Below, one piece after another: positions 35,532 to 44,048 of a DNA stretch of 64,000 nt; the first letter of the stretch is position 1; the number at the start of each line of letters is the position of its first letter. A program made the translations under genes and the position numbers. The DNA lies in assembly GCA_030429585.1 (NCBI GenBank), contig JAUIEU010000001.1, positions 1,483,994-1,547,993 of the forward strand. Direction: 5' to 3'. Below the pieces are notes generated by a model. The model worked only from the letters and a program-made list of their open reading frames with translations. It was not told where the DNA came from and did not search any database. The stretch comes from a bacterium. GTDB lineage: Bacteria; Cyanobacteriota; Vampirovibrionia; Vampirovibrionales; Vampirovibrionaceae.

Positions 35532-38500
35532 TTATGTACCAATGGAACGCTTTAGTACCTTAAGGGTCACATCCGTAATATCCACAAAGTCGTCCATTTC
35601 AATGGGGATGTGGATGGGCGCCGGGGTAGAAAGTAACTTGTACCCTTCCTTATCCGACTGTTGCTTATCTAAAGATAATTCATAATCGCCTGGGGCAATG
35701 TCGGTTAAATCAAAGGCACCTGCCGTGCGGGCGTAGGTAAACTTAACCTCTTTACCGGTGGCCTTATTGGTTAGCACCACCACCACATCGGTAGCATCTA
35801 CCGCTTGGCCGCTTGCCGTGTGCATTACCACGTTGCCGCTAATGTTGCCGGGGGTCACAATAATACCAAAGTTGGCGTGGGTTAGTTTGCCGCTATCAAT
35901 TTTAGCAATAACCGTTTCTGTTGTAGGGGTAATGTTAATGGGCAGGTTATCAAAATCAAAGGCTAGGCGGTGCTTACCTTTATGAAGGTTCCGTAAGAAA
36001 TACTGGCCTTTGTTATTAACGGCCACCGCATCTTTTCTATCCAACATTAATTGAATATTAGGTACAGGGGGCTCGCCATCATCTTGCTTACCATTGCGGT
36101 TTAAATCTAAAAAGACGTTGCCGTATAAAATACCGTTGCTTTGGTTGCGGCGGCCAATGGATTTTAACCGGTTGGCTGCAAACACAAAGGCATCCGTTAG
36201 GTTGACGTTAAATTGGTGGGCGGTGCGTTGGGTTTGGGTGCCACCACCAAAGGCGCCACCGGCACCACTGTTTAGGTTTTTGGTGTAGGAATACTGAAGC
36301 CCAATGTAGCGGCCTGTTTCAAACTCATAGTGGATACCGGTACCCATGGATAGTAAGGAGGAGTTACCACCGAAAGATTTTTGCACAAAGGGCGTAAAGC
36401 GCCATTTACCCCAGTGGAGATCCATTTGGCAGGTGCCCAACTTATTTTGCTGGGTGGCAATGGCCCCAAATTGCAATTGTTGGCGCTTGCCTACCAACAC
36501 ACGGGCGCGGGCATCCACCGTGTGGCGAATAATAGGGGCGTTAGGGTCGTTATTACCGCCCACACCATTAACACCGGATAGGAACCTACCCACAGGCGCA
36601 ATATTACTACCATCCGCCGCCGACTGGCGGGTAATGCTGGTATTGCTAGAGCGGCGGTAGTTAAGAAAGGTTTGGAAACGTTTATGGAAACGATGGCTTA
36701 CTTCTGCGGAAAAGCGGCTAAGTTTATATTGCCGTAAGGTATTTTCGCCCCGCAATATATCGCCACTTAACCGAAGATTTGTACGCCCCTTAAACCCATT
36801 TTTTTGGAGCGACCATTGCAAGCGTTTAACACCCACCGGGCCACCCAGTAAGGCCTTGCCCAAGTTAGTTTGTAAAACATCCAAGCCTGCATAGTACAAC
36901 ACGCCCCAGCGCTTACCGCTGGCTTCTATCCCAATGCCACGTCTATCCAGGTTAGTGCTCACATCCGACATGGTGGGGGTATAAAACTTGGGCCCGTAGT
37001 GGTACGCACGGGCACGAACAAAGGTTTGTCGCCCTTTGTAGGTTAAGGCCAGCTCACCGCCAGCATCCATGCCGCCCCCCAGTATGGAGAGTGATGATAC
37101 GGCCGGGCGCAATTGGCTAACCCCTAAATTTCCGCGTACCTGCCACTTCGGCGATAATTGGTAACGCACATCCACCCCCACCGTGGAGCCACTGTTTAGG
37201 TTCGGGTCTCTACGGCGGCTAACATACCCAGTTAAATCTGGGCGCTGATTTAGCAACAACAAAGGGCTAAACGCGTTGGTGCGGGCTTCGCCCACAATAG
37301 TATCCGTAACAGCGGCAACCCCTACCGTTAGTTTATCCGTTAGGCCGCGGTAATACCGGGCACCCGCCAACCACTTGTTGGATTGGGGCATAAACAAAGG
37401 CTCTGGGTTTTCGGCGTCATCCAAGGTTAGGTTAGGTGGCCTAAACTGCGGGGTAACACGGCCCACCATGCCATTAAAGGTATGCTCGCCCTTAGGCAAC
37501 ACATTTTGATAGAGGGGATAAGTCTGCTCATATAAGGTGTGCTCCGTGCCCTGGCTATCAACCTGGGTAACGCGTATTTCGTTCACACGACCGTATGCCA
37601 GGGGTAAATTATCAAAGGTGGCGGTATAGCGTGGGGTATCGTCTTCCGTCGTATCCTCGTTTGGGGCAGTCGGCCCTTGCGGAGAATCCACTTTGCGCGG
37701 ACGCTCTTGTTTACCAGGCAAGCCATTGACCCATAACTGCACCGGGTGCTTACCATTGTTAGCCGCCACGGTTATCACCGGTGGTTCATGGGTACTGACC
37801 CGAGGGGCCATGGCCCGTTTATCGCCCCAGTTTGCGCCCCACACACTCATGGAAGGCATCACCGTATCCGTGAGGCCAACGGTTTGTTCGCCCACCACCA
37901 TGGGGTGGTTTAACACATCTTTACGGAGCTGCCATGGCAATCGCGTCATACCTGATTGGCCATCAATACGGCTAATGGTAGGGGTCACGTCGTATTCAAT
38001 ATCATGGACATGCCCATGAAAACCGGCTGTAACGTGCATGCCGTGGAATAACAGATCGGTGGTTTGTGTGCCACCGCCTAGGCCACCCACACCAGTACTG
38101 CCACCAACCGTCTCGTGGGTTTCTTTTACCGCGTTACCCGTAACGTTCAGCTCAATCACGTCCAGGGCCACATCATGGGTTTCTGGCAAGTGGGTTGCGG
38201 GGGTATCTTCGTCTAGCAGCCCATCATCATCATCGGTTTCTGACAGTTGAATAATCGCCTTTAGGGCCCGCTCGGTGCCCACGGCAATGGTATAGCTTTC
38301 CGTGTTTACCCCAATCGTAATATCCAGCAGTTGTTTTACAATACCGGCATCCAAAAATATTTCGTTTTCCATAAACAAACTACCCGGCACCCGGTAAATA
38401 GGGTTGGGTAAAGAATCAATCAACAACGAACCCTGGGTTATCCGCTGATTTGCAATATCAATCACAATAGGGTGGGCCTGGGTAATATCCGAGAGGGTTA

Positions 38501-38849
38501 GGGTGTTTAAGTGGGCAGGCTGATGGGTGGTAACTTCCAATTGCTCCGCCAGGTACTTTACCGGCAGAGAAACCGACCCATCCGGCCAGGCAATAAACTC
38601 CACATCCAAGGTTAGGGTATTGTTAATGCTTAGCGTGGCAATCTCAGGCTCAGCGTCATACACATAATTCGCCTTCGCTGCCGGTGGTGTTGCCGCCACG
38701 GCAGGCGCGTTCACTTCAGCAGCCACCTCAGCCTCATCAGGGGCAGCACCCTGCCCGTAACCAACAAGGGGGTGTGCCCAGCCCACCAACGCCAAGGCAA
38801 TACCCAATACTAGGCAAACCTGTTGTTGTGGAAAAAAGCGGGAGGGCAT
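35532..38849 (-). CDS. Usher-like outer-membrane protein with SdrD-type domain
   Basis: A 1105-residue protein, long for an usher, with a signal peptide (CLVLGIALALVGWAHPLVG). Usher-type features: a segment reading FDNLPLAYGRVNEIRVTQVD and then LLPKG-type text (YPLYQNVLPKGEHTFNGMVGRV), followed by many alternating barrel strands between about 480 and 890. Near residue 910 comes GNVFLDLNRNGKQDDGEPPV, an SdrD/SpaA-like carboxypeptidase-regulatory fold, followed by a second Ig-like domain to the C-terminus. The N-domain is not a standard PapC N-domain. A GGAAGAG ribosome site precedes ATG 38849. It is divergent from the major subunit at 39212. Confidence 0.7.
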   Translation of the reverse strand: MPSRFFPQQQVCLVLGIALALVGWAHPLVGYGQGAAPDEAEVAAEVNAPAVAATPPAAKANYVYDAEPEIATLSINNTLTLDVEFIAWPDGSVSLPVKYLAEQLEVTTHQPAHLNTLTLSDITQAHPIVIDIANQRITQGSLLIDSLPNPIYRVPGSLFMENEIFLDAGIVKQLLDITIGVNTESYTIAVGTERALKAIIQLSETDDDDGLLDEDTPATHLPETHDVALDVIELNVTGNAVKETHETVGGSTGVGGLGGGTQTTDLLFHGMHVTAGFHGHVHDIEYDVTPTISRIDGQSGMTRLPWQLRKDVLNHPMVVGEQTVGLTDTVMPSMSVWGANWGDKRAMAPRVSTHEPPVITVAANNGKHPVQLWVNGLPGKQERPRKVDSPQGPTAPNEDTTEDDTPRYTATFDNLPLAYGRVNEIRVTQVDSQGTEHTLYEQTYPLYQNVLPKGEHTFNGMVGRVTPQFRPPNLTLDDAENPEPLFMPQSNKWLAGARYYRGLTDKLTVGVAAVTDTIVGEARTNAFSPLLLLNQRPDLTGYVSRRRDPNLNSGSTVGVDVRYQLSPKWQVRGNLGVSQLRPAVSSLSILGGGMDAGGELALTYKGRQTFVRARAYHYGPKFYTPTMSDVSTNLDRRGIGIEASGKRWGVLYYAGLDVLQTNLGKALLGGPVGVKRLQWSLQKNGFKGRTNLRLSGDILRGENTLRQYKLSRFSAEVSHRFHKRFQTFLNYRRSSNTSITRQSAADGSNIAPVGRFLSGVNGVGGNNDPNAPIIRHTVDARARVLVGKRQQLQFGAIATQQNKLGTCQMDLHWGKWRFTPFVQKSFGGNSSLLSMGTGIHYEFETGRYIGLQYSYTKNLNSGAGGAFGGGTQTQRTAHQFNVNLTDAFVFAANRLKSIGRRNQSNGILYGNVFLDLNRNGKQDDGEPPVPNIQLMLDRKDAVAVNNKGQYFLRNLHKGKHRLAFDFDNLPINITPTTETVIAKIDSGKLTHANFGIIVTPGNISGNVVMHTASGQAVDATDVVVVLTNKATGKEVKFTYARTAGAFDLTDIAPGDYELSLDKQQSDKEGYKLLSTPAPIHIPIEMDDFVDITDVTLKVLKRSIGT

Positions 38850-38937
38850 TCATCTCTTCCTCGGTGGGGCCTCATACAAATAGTATCGGCAGCAGCAAAA
38901 CCCTCTCCACCCTAGGGTTTACCTGTTTTTGGAAGAA

Positions 38938-39090
38938 TATACCAGTATATAAAATATACTAAGGTATACGCGAAACTTTTATTTATTGTCTTTATTTTTA
39001 TACCTAAATACACAAAATTGGTGTTTTTTAAGGATTTTTTAAATATACCCAAGTACACAACCCAAAAAAAAGGTATATATACCCATTCAT
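38938..39090. promoter_or_regulatory. Operator array between usher and major pilin genes
   Basis: An AT-rich stretch in the 362-bp gap between divergent genes. Two copies of a 17-mer, TATACCTAAATACACAA (38999-39015) and TATACCCAAGTACACAA (39044-39060), lie 45 bp apart. They are flanked by AAGGTATACGC (about 38961-38971) and AAGGTATATATACCC (about 39070-39084). The repeated GTATA/TATAC words suggest a shared regulator. A poly-A run lies between the two right-hand motifs. The rest of the gap (39091-39211) carries the 39212 promoter. Confidence 0.5.
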
Positions 39091-39211
39091 TTATTATTCC
39101 GCAGGCCGATTATAGAATTATCCCAACCATCCTAAGAGATAATAAAGGGTACGGCTGGCTGGGTATTTAGTAACTGTGTATTACCTTATTGATTATTGGG
39201 AGATAATCCAG

Positions 39212-39742
39212 ATGAAACTTAAGAACTTATTATCATTTAGCTTAGCAATTGTTGCGTGTGGTGTAATGTGTAGCGCCGCTCATGCGGGCTCCGTTGTAAA
39301 CAACGGCCCAGGCAACCCAAGCTCTAGCAGTGATGTCACCCTGACTGCTCAAATCGACGAATTTGTAGAAGTATTTGTGGATGACAGCACCAGCGATTTA
39401 CACGAAAACCTAACCAATGCCGATTTAACCTCTACTGTTGATGTGGCCGGTGATGACTACCAGATTGATGGTTACGTTTTCAAAAACAACCTAAGTGCTA
39501 ACGTTCAATGCCAACTAAGCACCCTGCAACTACAGCTGGTTAATGGTAGTGATGATATTACCGTTAATTTAGCCGGCAGCATTGGGGGTACAGCTGTATC
39601 CACCAGTGCCTTTAGCCCTACCTTTACTGGCAACCAAGCCACTATTGATATGCAAGGCGATATTGATGAATCCACAGCAAGTGTAACGGATGCCCCTGGT
39701 ACCTACAGTGGCAGCTTCACCATCACCGCTACTATCATCTAA
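39212..39742 (+). CDS. Major pilin-like subunit of the chaperone-usher-type locus
   Basis: A 176-residue protein from ATG 39212, preceded by GGGAGA; the frame opens further upstream. A signal peptide (LLSFSLAIVACGVMCSAAHA-GS) precedes a beta-rich mature chain: VTLTAQIDEFVEVFVDDSTS, a single Cys (NVQCQLST), then VTDAPGTYSGSFTITATII at the end. The same order is seen in the 40399 protein. Small size, signal peptide and the alternating-residue C-terminal strand fit a strand-exchanging pilus subunit. It lies beside the usher with a strong terminator behind it, so it may be expressed alone at a high level. Confidence 0.75.
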   Translation: MKLKNLLSFSLAIVACGVMCSAAHAGSVVNNGPGNPSSSSDVTLTAQIDEFVEVFVDDSTSDLHENLTNADLTSTVDVAGDDYQIDGYVFKNNLSANVQCQLSTLQLQLVNGSDDITVNLAGSIGGTAVSTSAFSPTFTGNQATIDMQGDIDESTASVTDAPGTYSGSFTITATII

Positions 39743-39807
39743 TACCCCCTATTATTATGTAAGGCTTTGACTCTCATGAGCTAATACCATCAAAGTCTAA
39801 CGCTATT

Positions 39808-39845
39808 CATCCGGTCTCCGCTTCGGCGGTGGCCGGATGTTTTGT
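39808..39845 (+). terminator. Intrinsic terminator of the major pilin gene
   Basis: 14-bp stem (39808-39821 with 39826-39839) with one T-T mismatch and wobble pairs, a TTCG tetraloop and a following TTTTGTT. It lies 66 bp after the stop of the 39212 gene. Confidence 0.85.
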
Positions 39846-39870
39846 TATATACCGTTACATACTATCAACT

Positions 39871-39938
39871 TTAGTATACGTTTGCAGATTAACTTAAGTA
39901 TATCTCCTCCTCTCTTAAGTTAATTACACGTATACTAA
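39871..39938 (+). promoter_or_regulatory. Nested inverted repeats enclosing the 39938 start
   Basis: Outer arms TTAGTATACGT (39871-39881) and ACGTATACTAA (39928-39938) are perfect, and the right arm ends on the A of the start codon. Inner arms TTAACTTAAG (39889-39898) and CTTAAGTTAA (39914-39923) are also perfect. The loop holds a pyrimidine stretch CTCCTCCTCT. As RNA this would fold into a long hairpin across the start codon; as DNA it is a double operator with the GTATAC word seen upstream of the pilin and usher genes. Confidence 0.65.
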
Positions 39939-40381
39939 TGTTATCCAATACTTCTTTTAAATTACGGAAACATCTACACAGGCTAAGCGGGCTATTGGTG
40001 GCATGCGCTGTCTTATCTCCCACAGTGTGTGCCCCCCTTTATGCCCTGGTACCTAGGGCCGCCAGGCAACAAGTGCAACTCAGTGCCGTTATCCCCAACC
40101 AGCTATTTAGCAATACCCTTGGCTTTGGCGAGCACAGCATTAGCCTAGTACCCCTAACGGGCCACCCTACCACACAGGCCTTGCAGTTTTCATTGGCCAT
40201 TAACCCAACCGTCGTTCAGCCGCATACATTAATTTACACCGGTGCCCTATCCGCTTCTTCCACATTGGAAGACAAAGGGACACACTACGTTTTAAACCAT
40301 GGCGATGCCACTTTCTCGCTACCTATCCACACCAAAAACAACACCTTACCGTCCGTCACCCTGGATACTATTTCGCTATAA
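39938..40381 (+). CDS. Secreted beta-rich protein of unknown family in the pilus locus
   Basis: A 147-residue protein. A signal peptide (LSGLLVACAVLSPTVCAPLYA) precedes an all-beta-looking mature part (VQLSAVIPNQLFSNTLGFG, TQALQFSLAINP, ATFSLPIHTKNN). It ends in LPSVTLDTISL without the PG-x-YSG tail of the other three subunits. It could be an adhesin, an initiator or a regulator-like periplasmic protein of the fibre. The ATG at 39938 sits inside a large inverted repeat and has no ribosome site, so the start is uncertain. It is convergent with the 40399 gene. Confidence 0.5.
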   Translation: MLSNTSFKLRKHLHRLSGLLVACAVLSPTVCAPLYALVPRAARQQVQLSAVIPNQLFSNTLGFGEHSISLVPLTGHPTTQALQFSLAINPTVVQPHTLIYTGALSASSTLEDKGTHYVLNHGDATFSLPIHTKNNTLPSVTLDTISL

Positions 40382-40398
40382 ATAGAGGCCCCATTGGG

Positions 40399-40953
40399 TT
40401 AAATAATAGTGGCCGTAATGGTAAAAGTACCACTATACAGGCCAGGGCTATGTTGATTAGTAATGGTGGTTTCATCCAGATCCCCACGGATACTAATGTT
40501 AGCCCTGTTATTAATAAAAGTGGGGAAGAACGGCGTGGTACTAATTTTAGTGCTACCAATGCGGCCCCGTAAACGCACATTAATCGTATCGCCATTATTC
40601 TCTAAGGGCACAATTACTTTATCTACCGTGCATTGCACTAAAGATGAACTACTATTGGAGAGAACAAAGCCTTTTATCTTGTAATCCTTTGCCACAGTAT
40701 TATTTGTTTGGCCTATATTTTCCTGGGCTACATCGTGGTGAAGTTGGCTGGTGTTAGGGTTGACCCACACCATCACCATGGCAGGAATCGCCGCTTTAAG
40801 GGTAGCATTTTCGCTGGCGGAATTGCTACCCTGGCCTGCCAAAACGGTGCTTGGTACCCATGCCATTGCAAGTAGCAATACCAATGCAGAAACTAGGCAA
40901 CGGCACCATTGACGGATGGCAACAGTATTAAAAAGGCTAGCGAGATCGATCAT
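40399..40953 (-). CDS. Second pilin-like subunit
   Basis: A 184-residue protein with a signal peptide (CLVSALVLLLAMAWVPSTVLA-GQ). It aligns along its length with the 39212 protein: KDYKIKGFVLSNSSSS against DDYQIDGYVFKNNLSA, a single Cys (LVQCTVD), then RGDLDETTITNQHSPGLYSG and FTITATII at the end. It is therefore a paralogue and probably a second fibre subunit. It is transcribed opposite to 39938, with 17 bp between the stops. Upstream (40954-41110) is a gap toward dps with no gene. Confidence 0.72.
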   Translation of the reverse strand: MIDLASLFNTVAIRQWCRCLVSALVLLLAMAWVPSTVLAGQGSNSASENATLKAAIPAMVMVWVNPNTSQLHHDVAQENIGQTNNTVAKDYKIKGFVLSNSSSSLVQCTVDKVIVPLENNGDTINVRLRGRIGSTKISTTPFFPTFINNRANISIRGDLDETTITNQHSPGLYSGTFTITATII

Positions 40954-41110
40954 CCTATCCTCAAAAAAGTAGTATCAAACAATTCCTACTAATAGTATCG
41001 GGCCCTTCAGGCCGGTACTTTACCCCTACCACAAGAGTGTAGACACCCTGCTACGACGCATCACCAGGTTAGGTACACTTACAAGGCAAGGTAAGTCGGT
41101 AAGGTAACAA

Positions 41111-41608
41111 TTATTCCAAGTGGGCTTCTAAAAACCACAGGCGCAAATCCACATCCCGCAGTACTTCTACAAACATATCTTCTGTGGCCGGGTCATCGTT
41201 ATCGGCGGCCATCGTCGCGGATTCTTTTAATAGGGCACTATACGCCGCATACTGGCTGGCCAATTCATCAATCATGGCTGGTACGGCAAAAACATCATCC
41301 GGAAAAGCTGGCAACAAGGTATCTTCTACCGATTGGCGTACCATGGCTTTTGCAACACCACCCAAGGTATTGGCTCGCTCTGCAATGGTATCCAAGTGGT
41401 CGCGCAACTCGCCCGCCATCTCATCGAGTAATTCGTGCACGGCCACAAACTGCAGGCCGCGGATGTTCCAATGGCAATACTTTACCTGAGACACTAAATC
41501 TTGGCCGGTGGCTAGCATACAATTAAGGCGATTAATTAAGGTAACGCGATGCTCGCTGTTGTGTTGGATTCGGGTACGGAATGTTGGCTGGGTTGCAGTG
41601 GCGACCAT
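41111..41608 (-). CDS. dps: Dps-type DNA-binding ferritin
   Basis: A 165-residue protein from ATG 41608, which follows AAAAGG by about 9 bp; two ATGs further upstream are possible. Dps proteins form 12-subunit shells that oxidise and store iron and protect DNA. The ferroxidase segment KYCHWNIRGLQFVAVHELLDE holds the conserved His and Glu, and DHLDTIAERANTLGG follows as in the family. The C-terminus DLRLWFLEAHLE is typical. The short N-terminal tail has Lys/Arg for DNA contact. It stands alone between the pilin locus and the tRNA. Confidence 0.93.
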   Translation of the reverse strand: MVATATQPTFRTRIQHNSEHRVTLINRLNCMLATGQDLVSQVKYCHWNIRGLQFVAVHELLDEMAGELRDHLDTIAERANTLGGVAKAMVRQSVEDTLLPAFPDDVFAVPAMIDELASQYAAYSALLKESATMAADNDDPATEDMFVEVLRDVDLRLWFLEAHLE

Positions 41609-41817
41609 GTGGCTCATCCTTTTCATTTTTAGGGAAACAAGTTCTACCCCCTTAGTATATCACTGTCGATGACGACTCCCTATAAGTTAGCTGGCTAGTA
41701 CTACAAGCCCCCTCGCACCCCTGCCTAGCAAGCTTACCCAATGTCTCCGCCAAAAGGCGTATCCACATCAGGATTGCCTCATGTTACACTATTTAACTGT
41801 ATACTTAACGCATGTGT

Positions 41818-41892
41818 GGGCCTATAGCTCAATGGTGGAGCAGGGGACTCATAATCCCTTGGTTGCTGGTTCGAATCCAGCTGGGCCCACCA
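41818..41892 (+). tRNA. tRNA with CAU anticodon, probably tRNA-Ile2 (lysidine type)
   Basis: A 75-nt cloverleaf: acceptor GGGCCTA with TGGGCCC, D arm GCTC/GAGC, anticodon stem GGGGA/TCCCT with loop CTCATAA (anticodon CAT), T arm GCTGG-TTCGAAT-CCAGC, discriminator A and an encoded CCA. The body resembles the lysidine-modified isoleucine tRNA more than elongator Met, but the modification cannot be seen, so elongator Met remains possible. The SIR2-like gene starts 30 bp beyond the CCA without a terminator between them. Confidence 0.9.
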
Positions 41893-41922
41893 CATTGATA
41901 CAGTTTTTCGGTCAGGCAGGAA

Positions 41923-42972
41923 ATGAAGGACGATAAGAAATTATATATTATCCTCGGAAATGGTTTTACCATTGATTTCCTCAACCATATTGACCCTGAT
42001 AATAAACTTGGAATTGATGTTCAAAACCTATTTAAATACGGAAGCGAAGTTACCTGGCCTCAATCCCAAGAGCAGGGCTTTTTATCCTATAAATATTGCC
42101 CAAACTTATGGAATCTAGGCGCCCGATCAAATCTTTCAACTGCTAAATCCTATAAAATCATTGAAAATATCTTAACCTGCATCAATGCAATTGCATCAAT
42201 AAAGCCTTCTGGCCAAACAGACAATCAAGAGCCTAACCAAATATATAAAAATGCTTATTCAGAATTAGTCGAATATCTAAGGCAATTATTTGTTAATTAC
42301 AATTCAAAAGTTTCAGATACTTCATTTAAGACAAAGATAACTGATTGGCCTTGGTATAAATTCTTTAAAAAAACAAAAATGAACAATAAATACTCAAAAA
42401 TTTACATTACAACTTACAATTATGATATCTTCCTTGAGAAAGTTCTCGACCTTATGGACTTTTCTTACTCTTTATCCGGAATAGAGGATGCTCGAGGGAA
42501 AAAAATAAATATTTTCAAGCCTCATGGCTCAATTAGCTTTAATCACAAAATAGAGGTTCTGCCAGGGGCTTTTAGTATTAGTTATGAAGACAACTGGTGG
42601 GTTGACCTAGAGCCAGAAGACATTATAGTCAGAACAGAAAACCTTGAAAAACCCAGTCTAAAGAGCGCATTAATTCCGCCTGCAGGTGAGTCTAAAAGGA
42701 TAAAGGCTCCATGGGCATCAGGTATCAGAAAAAACGCCATTCGTTGTGCTAAAAACCTGACAAAAACAGATGATGTCATTATTTGTGGATTATCATATTG
42801 GCACGTTGACCGAAATGAAATAGATGAAATACTTACAAACTTTGATGCTGGAGTTAATGTGAAAATGTACAACCCGAGCAAAAACATTGACGCATTCAAC
42901 GCAGTACTTTCTAGTATTTTTAGAAACTATATACACTATACAAATCCAAATAGCCTTGAGGATCATGTGTAA
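41923..42972 (+). CDS. SIR2-like NADase-type protein (predicted defence effector)
   Basis: A 349-residue protein. SIR2-fold features: LGNGF (11-15, nucleotide-binding glycine loop), TTYNYD (163-168, catalytic Asn/Asp region), KPHGS (199-203, catalytic His201) and VIICGLSYWHVD near 285-296. In bacterial defence such domains usually destroy NAD+ on infection; activity here is inferred. An AGGAA sits a few bases before ATG 41923. It overlaps the DUF262 gene as TAATG, so the two are coupled. It starts 30 bp after the tRNA and might be read from the tRNA promoter. Confidence 0.78.
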   Translation: MKDDKKLYIILGNGFTIDFLNHIDPDNKLGIDVQNLFKYGSEVTWPQSQEQGFLSYKYCPNLWNLGARSNLSTAKSYKIIENILTCINAIASIKPSGQTDNQEPNQIYKNAYSELVEYLRQLFVNYNSKVSDTSFKTKITDWPWYKFFKKTKMNNKYSKIYITTYNYDIFLEKVLDLMDFSYSLSGIEDARGKKINIFKPHGSISFNHKIEVLPGAFSISYEDNWWVDLEPEDIIVRTENLEKPSLKSALIPPAGESKRIKAPWASGIRKNAIRCAKNLTKTDDVIICGLSYWHVDRNEIDEILTNFDAGVNVKMYNPSKNIDAFNAVLSSIFRNYIHYTNPNSLEDHV

Positions 42973-44039
42973 TGAGTAAAAAAATATTTAGAGATACAAC
43001 ATGGGTAAACATTTCAGCCTTTTATGAAAACTATTTACTTGAAAAATATGATATGTCCCCCCCATACCAGCGCCAAAGTATTTGGACCGATGAAGAGCAG
43101 TCATTTTTTATTGACAGTATTTTAAAAAATTTCCCCATCCCTCCAATTTTTCTTAACGAATCTATCGATGTTGAAACCGGCAAAACAAAATTCTCTGTTG
43201 TAGACGGCAAACAAAGATTAACATCTATAATCCGATTTATAGATAACGAAATACCCGTAGCATCTGATGCGGAAGATTCTTTTGAAGATATGGGGCTTAC
43301 TGGAAAATATTTTAGAGACCTCGATGCTCCTAAACTACAGGATTATAAATTGAGATTTTGGAAATACAAAATCCCGGTTGAAATGATTGATTTACAATCA
43401 TCTGCCAAAGAAGGGACACCTAGCTCTATCGTAAATCATATTTTCGACCGCCTTAATAGGAATGTTAAATCACTAACGCACCAAGAACTAAGAAAAGCTG
43501 TTTATCACAAGTCTGAACTCCACAAATTAGCGTTAAAATGTTGTACTCTTAATTTCTGGAAAAAAAGATTCGAAGAATCCCGAATTGATGAGCGAAGAAT
43601 GAAACACATAGAATTTATTTCTGAAATCTTGTTTTCTTTAATAGAGAACAAGATGATTAATGGCACACCAAAAAACATTGACGCTCTTTATAAGAAATAT
43701 TCTGAAAATAATGACTTGAACTGGAAATTTATAGGAAATAGCTTTAGAAAAATAACAAAATACATGGAAGACTTGAATCTTCCTTACAAAAAATTAAAAA
43801 TCAATAGTTCTTCAAACTACTATAGCTTATTTTTCTTAAGCAAAAAATGTATAGATTCTAACACCCCCTCTCAAGAAACCAGGAAAAAGCTGCTATCTTT
43901 TTTCAAATCAAAAAAGGATAGTAAAGTTTCAAACATCACAGAGGTTCAATCCTACATCGAGTCACTGAGCTATAGAACGAAAAGTGATGAACAAAGAAAA
44001 CGAAGAATGGCTGCTCTTGTCTCTTACTGCATAGACTAA
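42972..44039 (+). CDS. DUF262-family protein, short form without an HNH domain
   Basis: A 355-residue protein. SPPYQRQSIWTDEEQSFFID (29-48) and VVDGKQRLTSI (77-87) are the ParB-like/DUF262 core, with FDRLNRNVKSLTHQELRKA following. In GmrSD systems this fold binds and hydrolyses nucleotide, coupled to a DUF1524 nuclease. Here the C-terminal 170 residues are helical and basic, with no HNH or His-Asn motif visible. Its start overlaps the SIR2-like stop. Regulation of the SIR2 effector is a reasonable inference. It is convergent with the restriction nuclease, with 9 bp between the stops. Confidence 0.78.
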   Translation: MSKKIFRDTTWVNISAFYENYLLEKYDMSPPYQRQSIWTDEEQSFFIDSILKNFPIPPIFLNESIDVETGKTKFSVVDGKQRLTSIIRFIDNEIPVASDAEDSFEDMGLTGKYFRDLDAPKLQDYKLRFWKYKIPVEMIDLQSSAKEGTPSSIVNHIFDRLNRNVKSLTHQELRKAVYHKSELHKLALKCCTLNFWKKRFEESRIDERRMKHIEFISEILFSLIENKMINGTPKNIDALYKKYSENNDLNWKFIGNSFRKITKYMEDLNLPYKKLKINSSSNYYSLFFLSKKCIDSNTPSQETRKKLLSFFKSKKDSKVSNITEVQSYIESLSYRTKSDEQRKRRMAALVSYCID

Positions 44040-44048
44040 AAAAAATCT

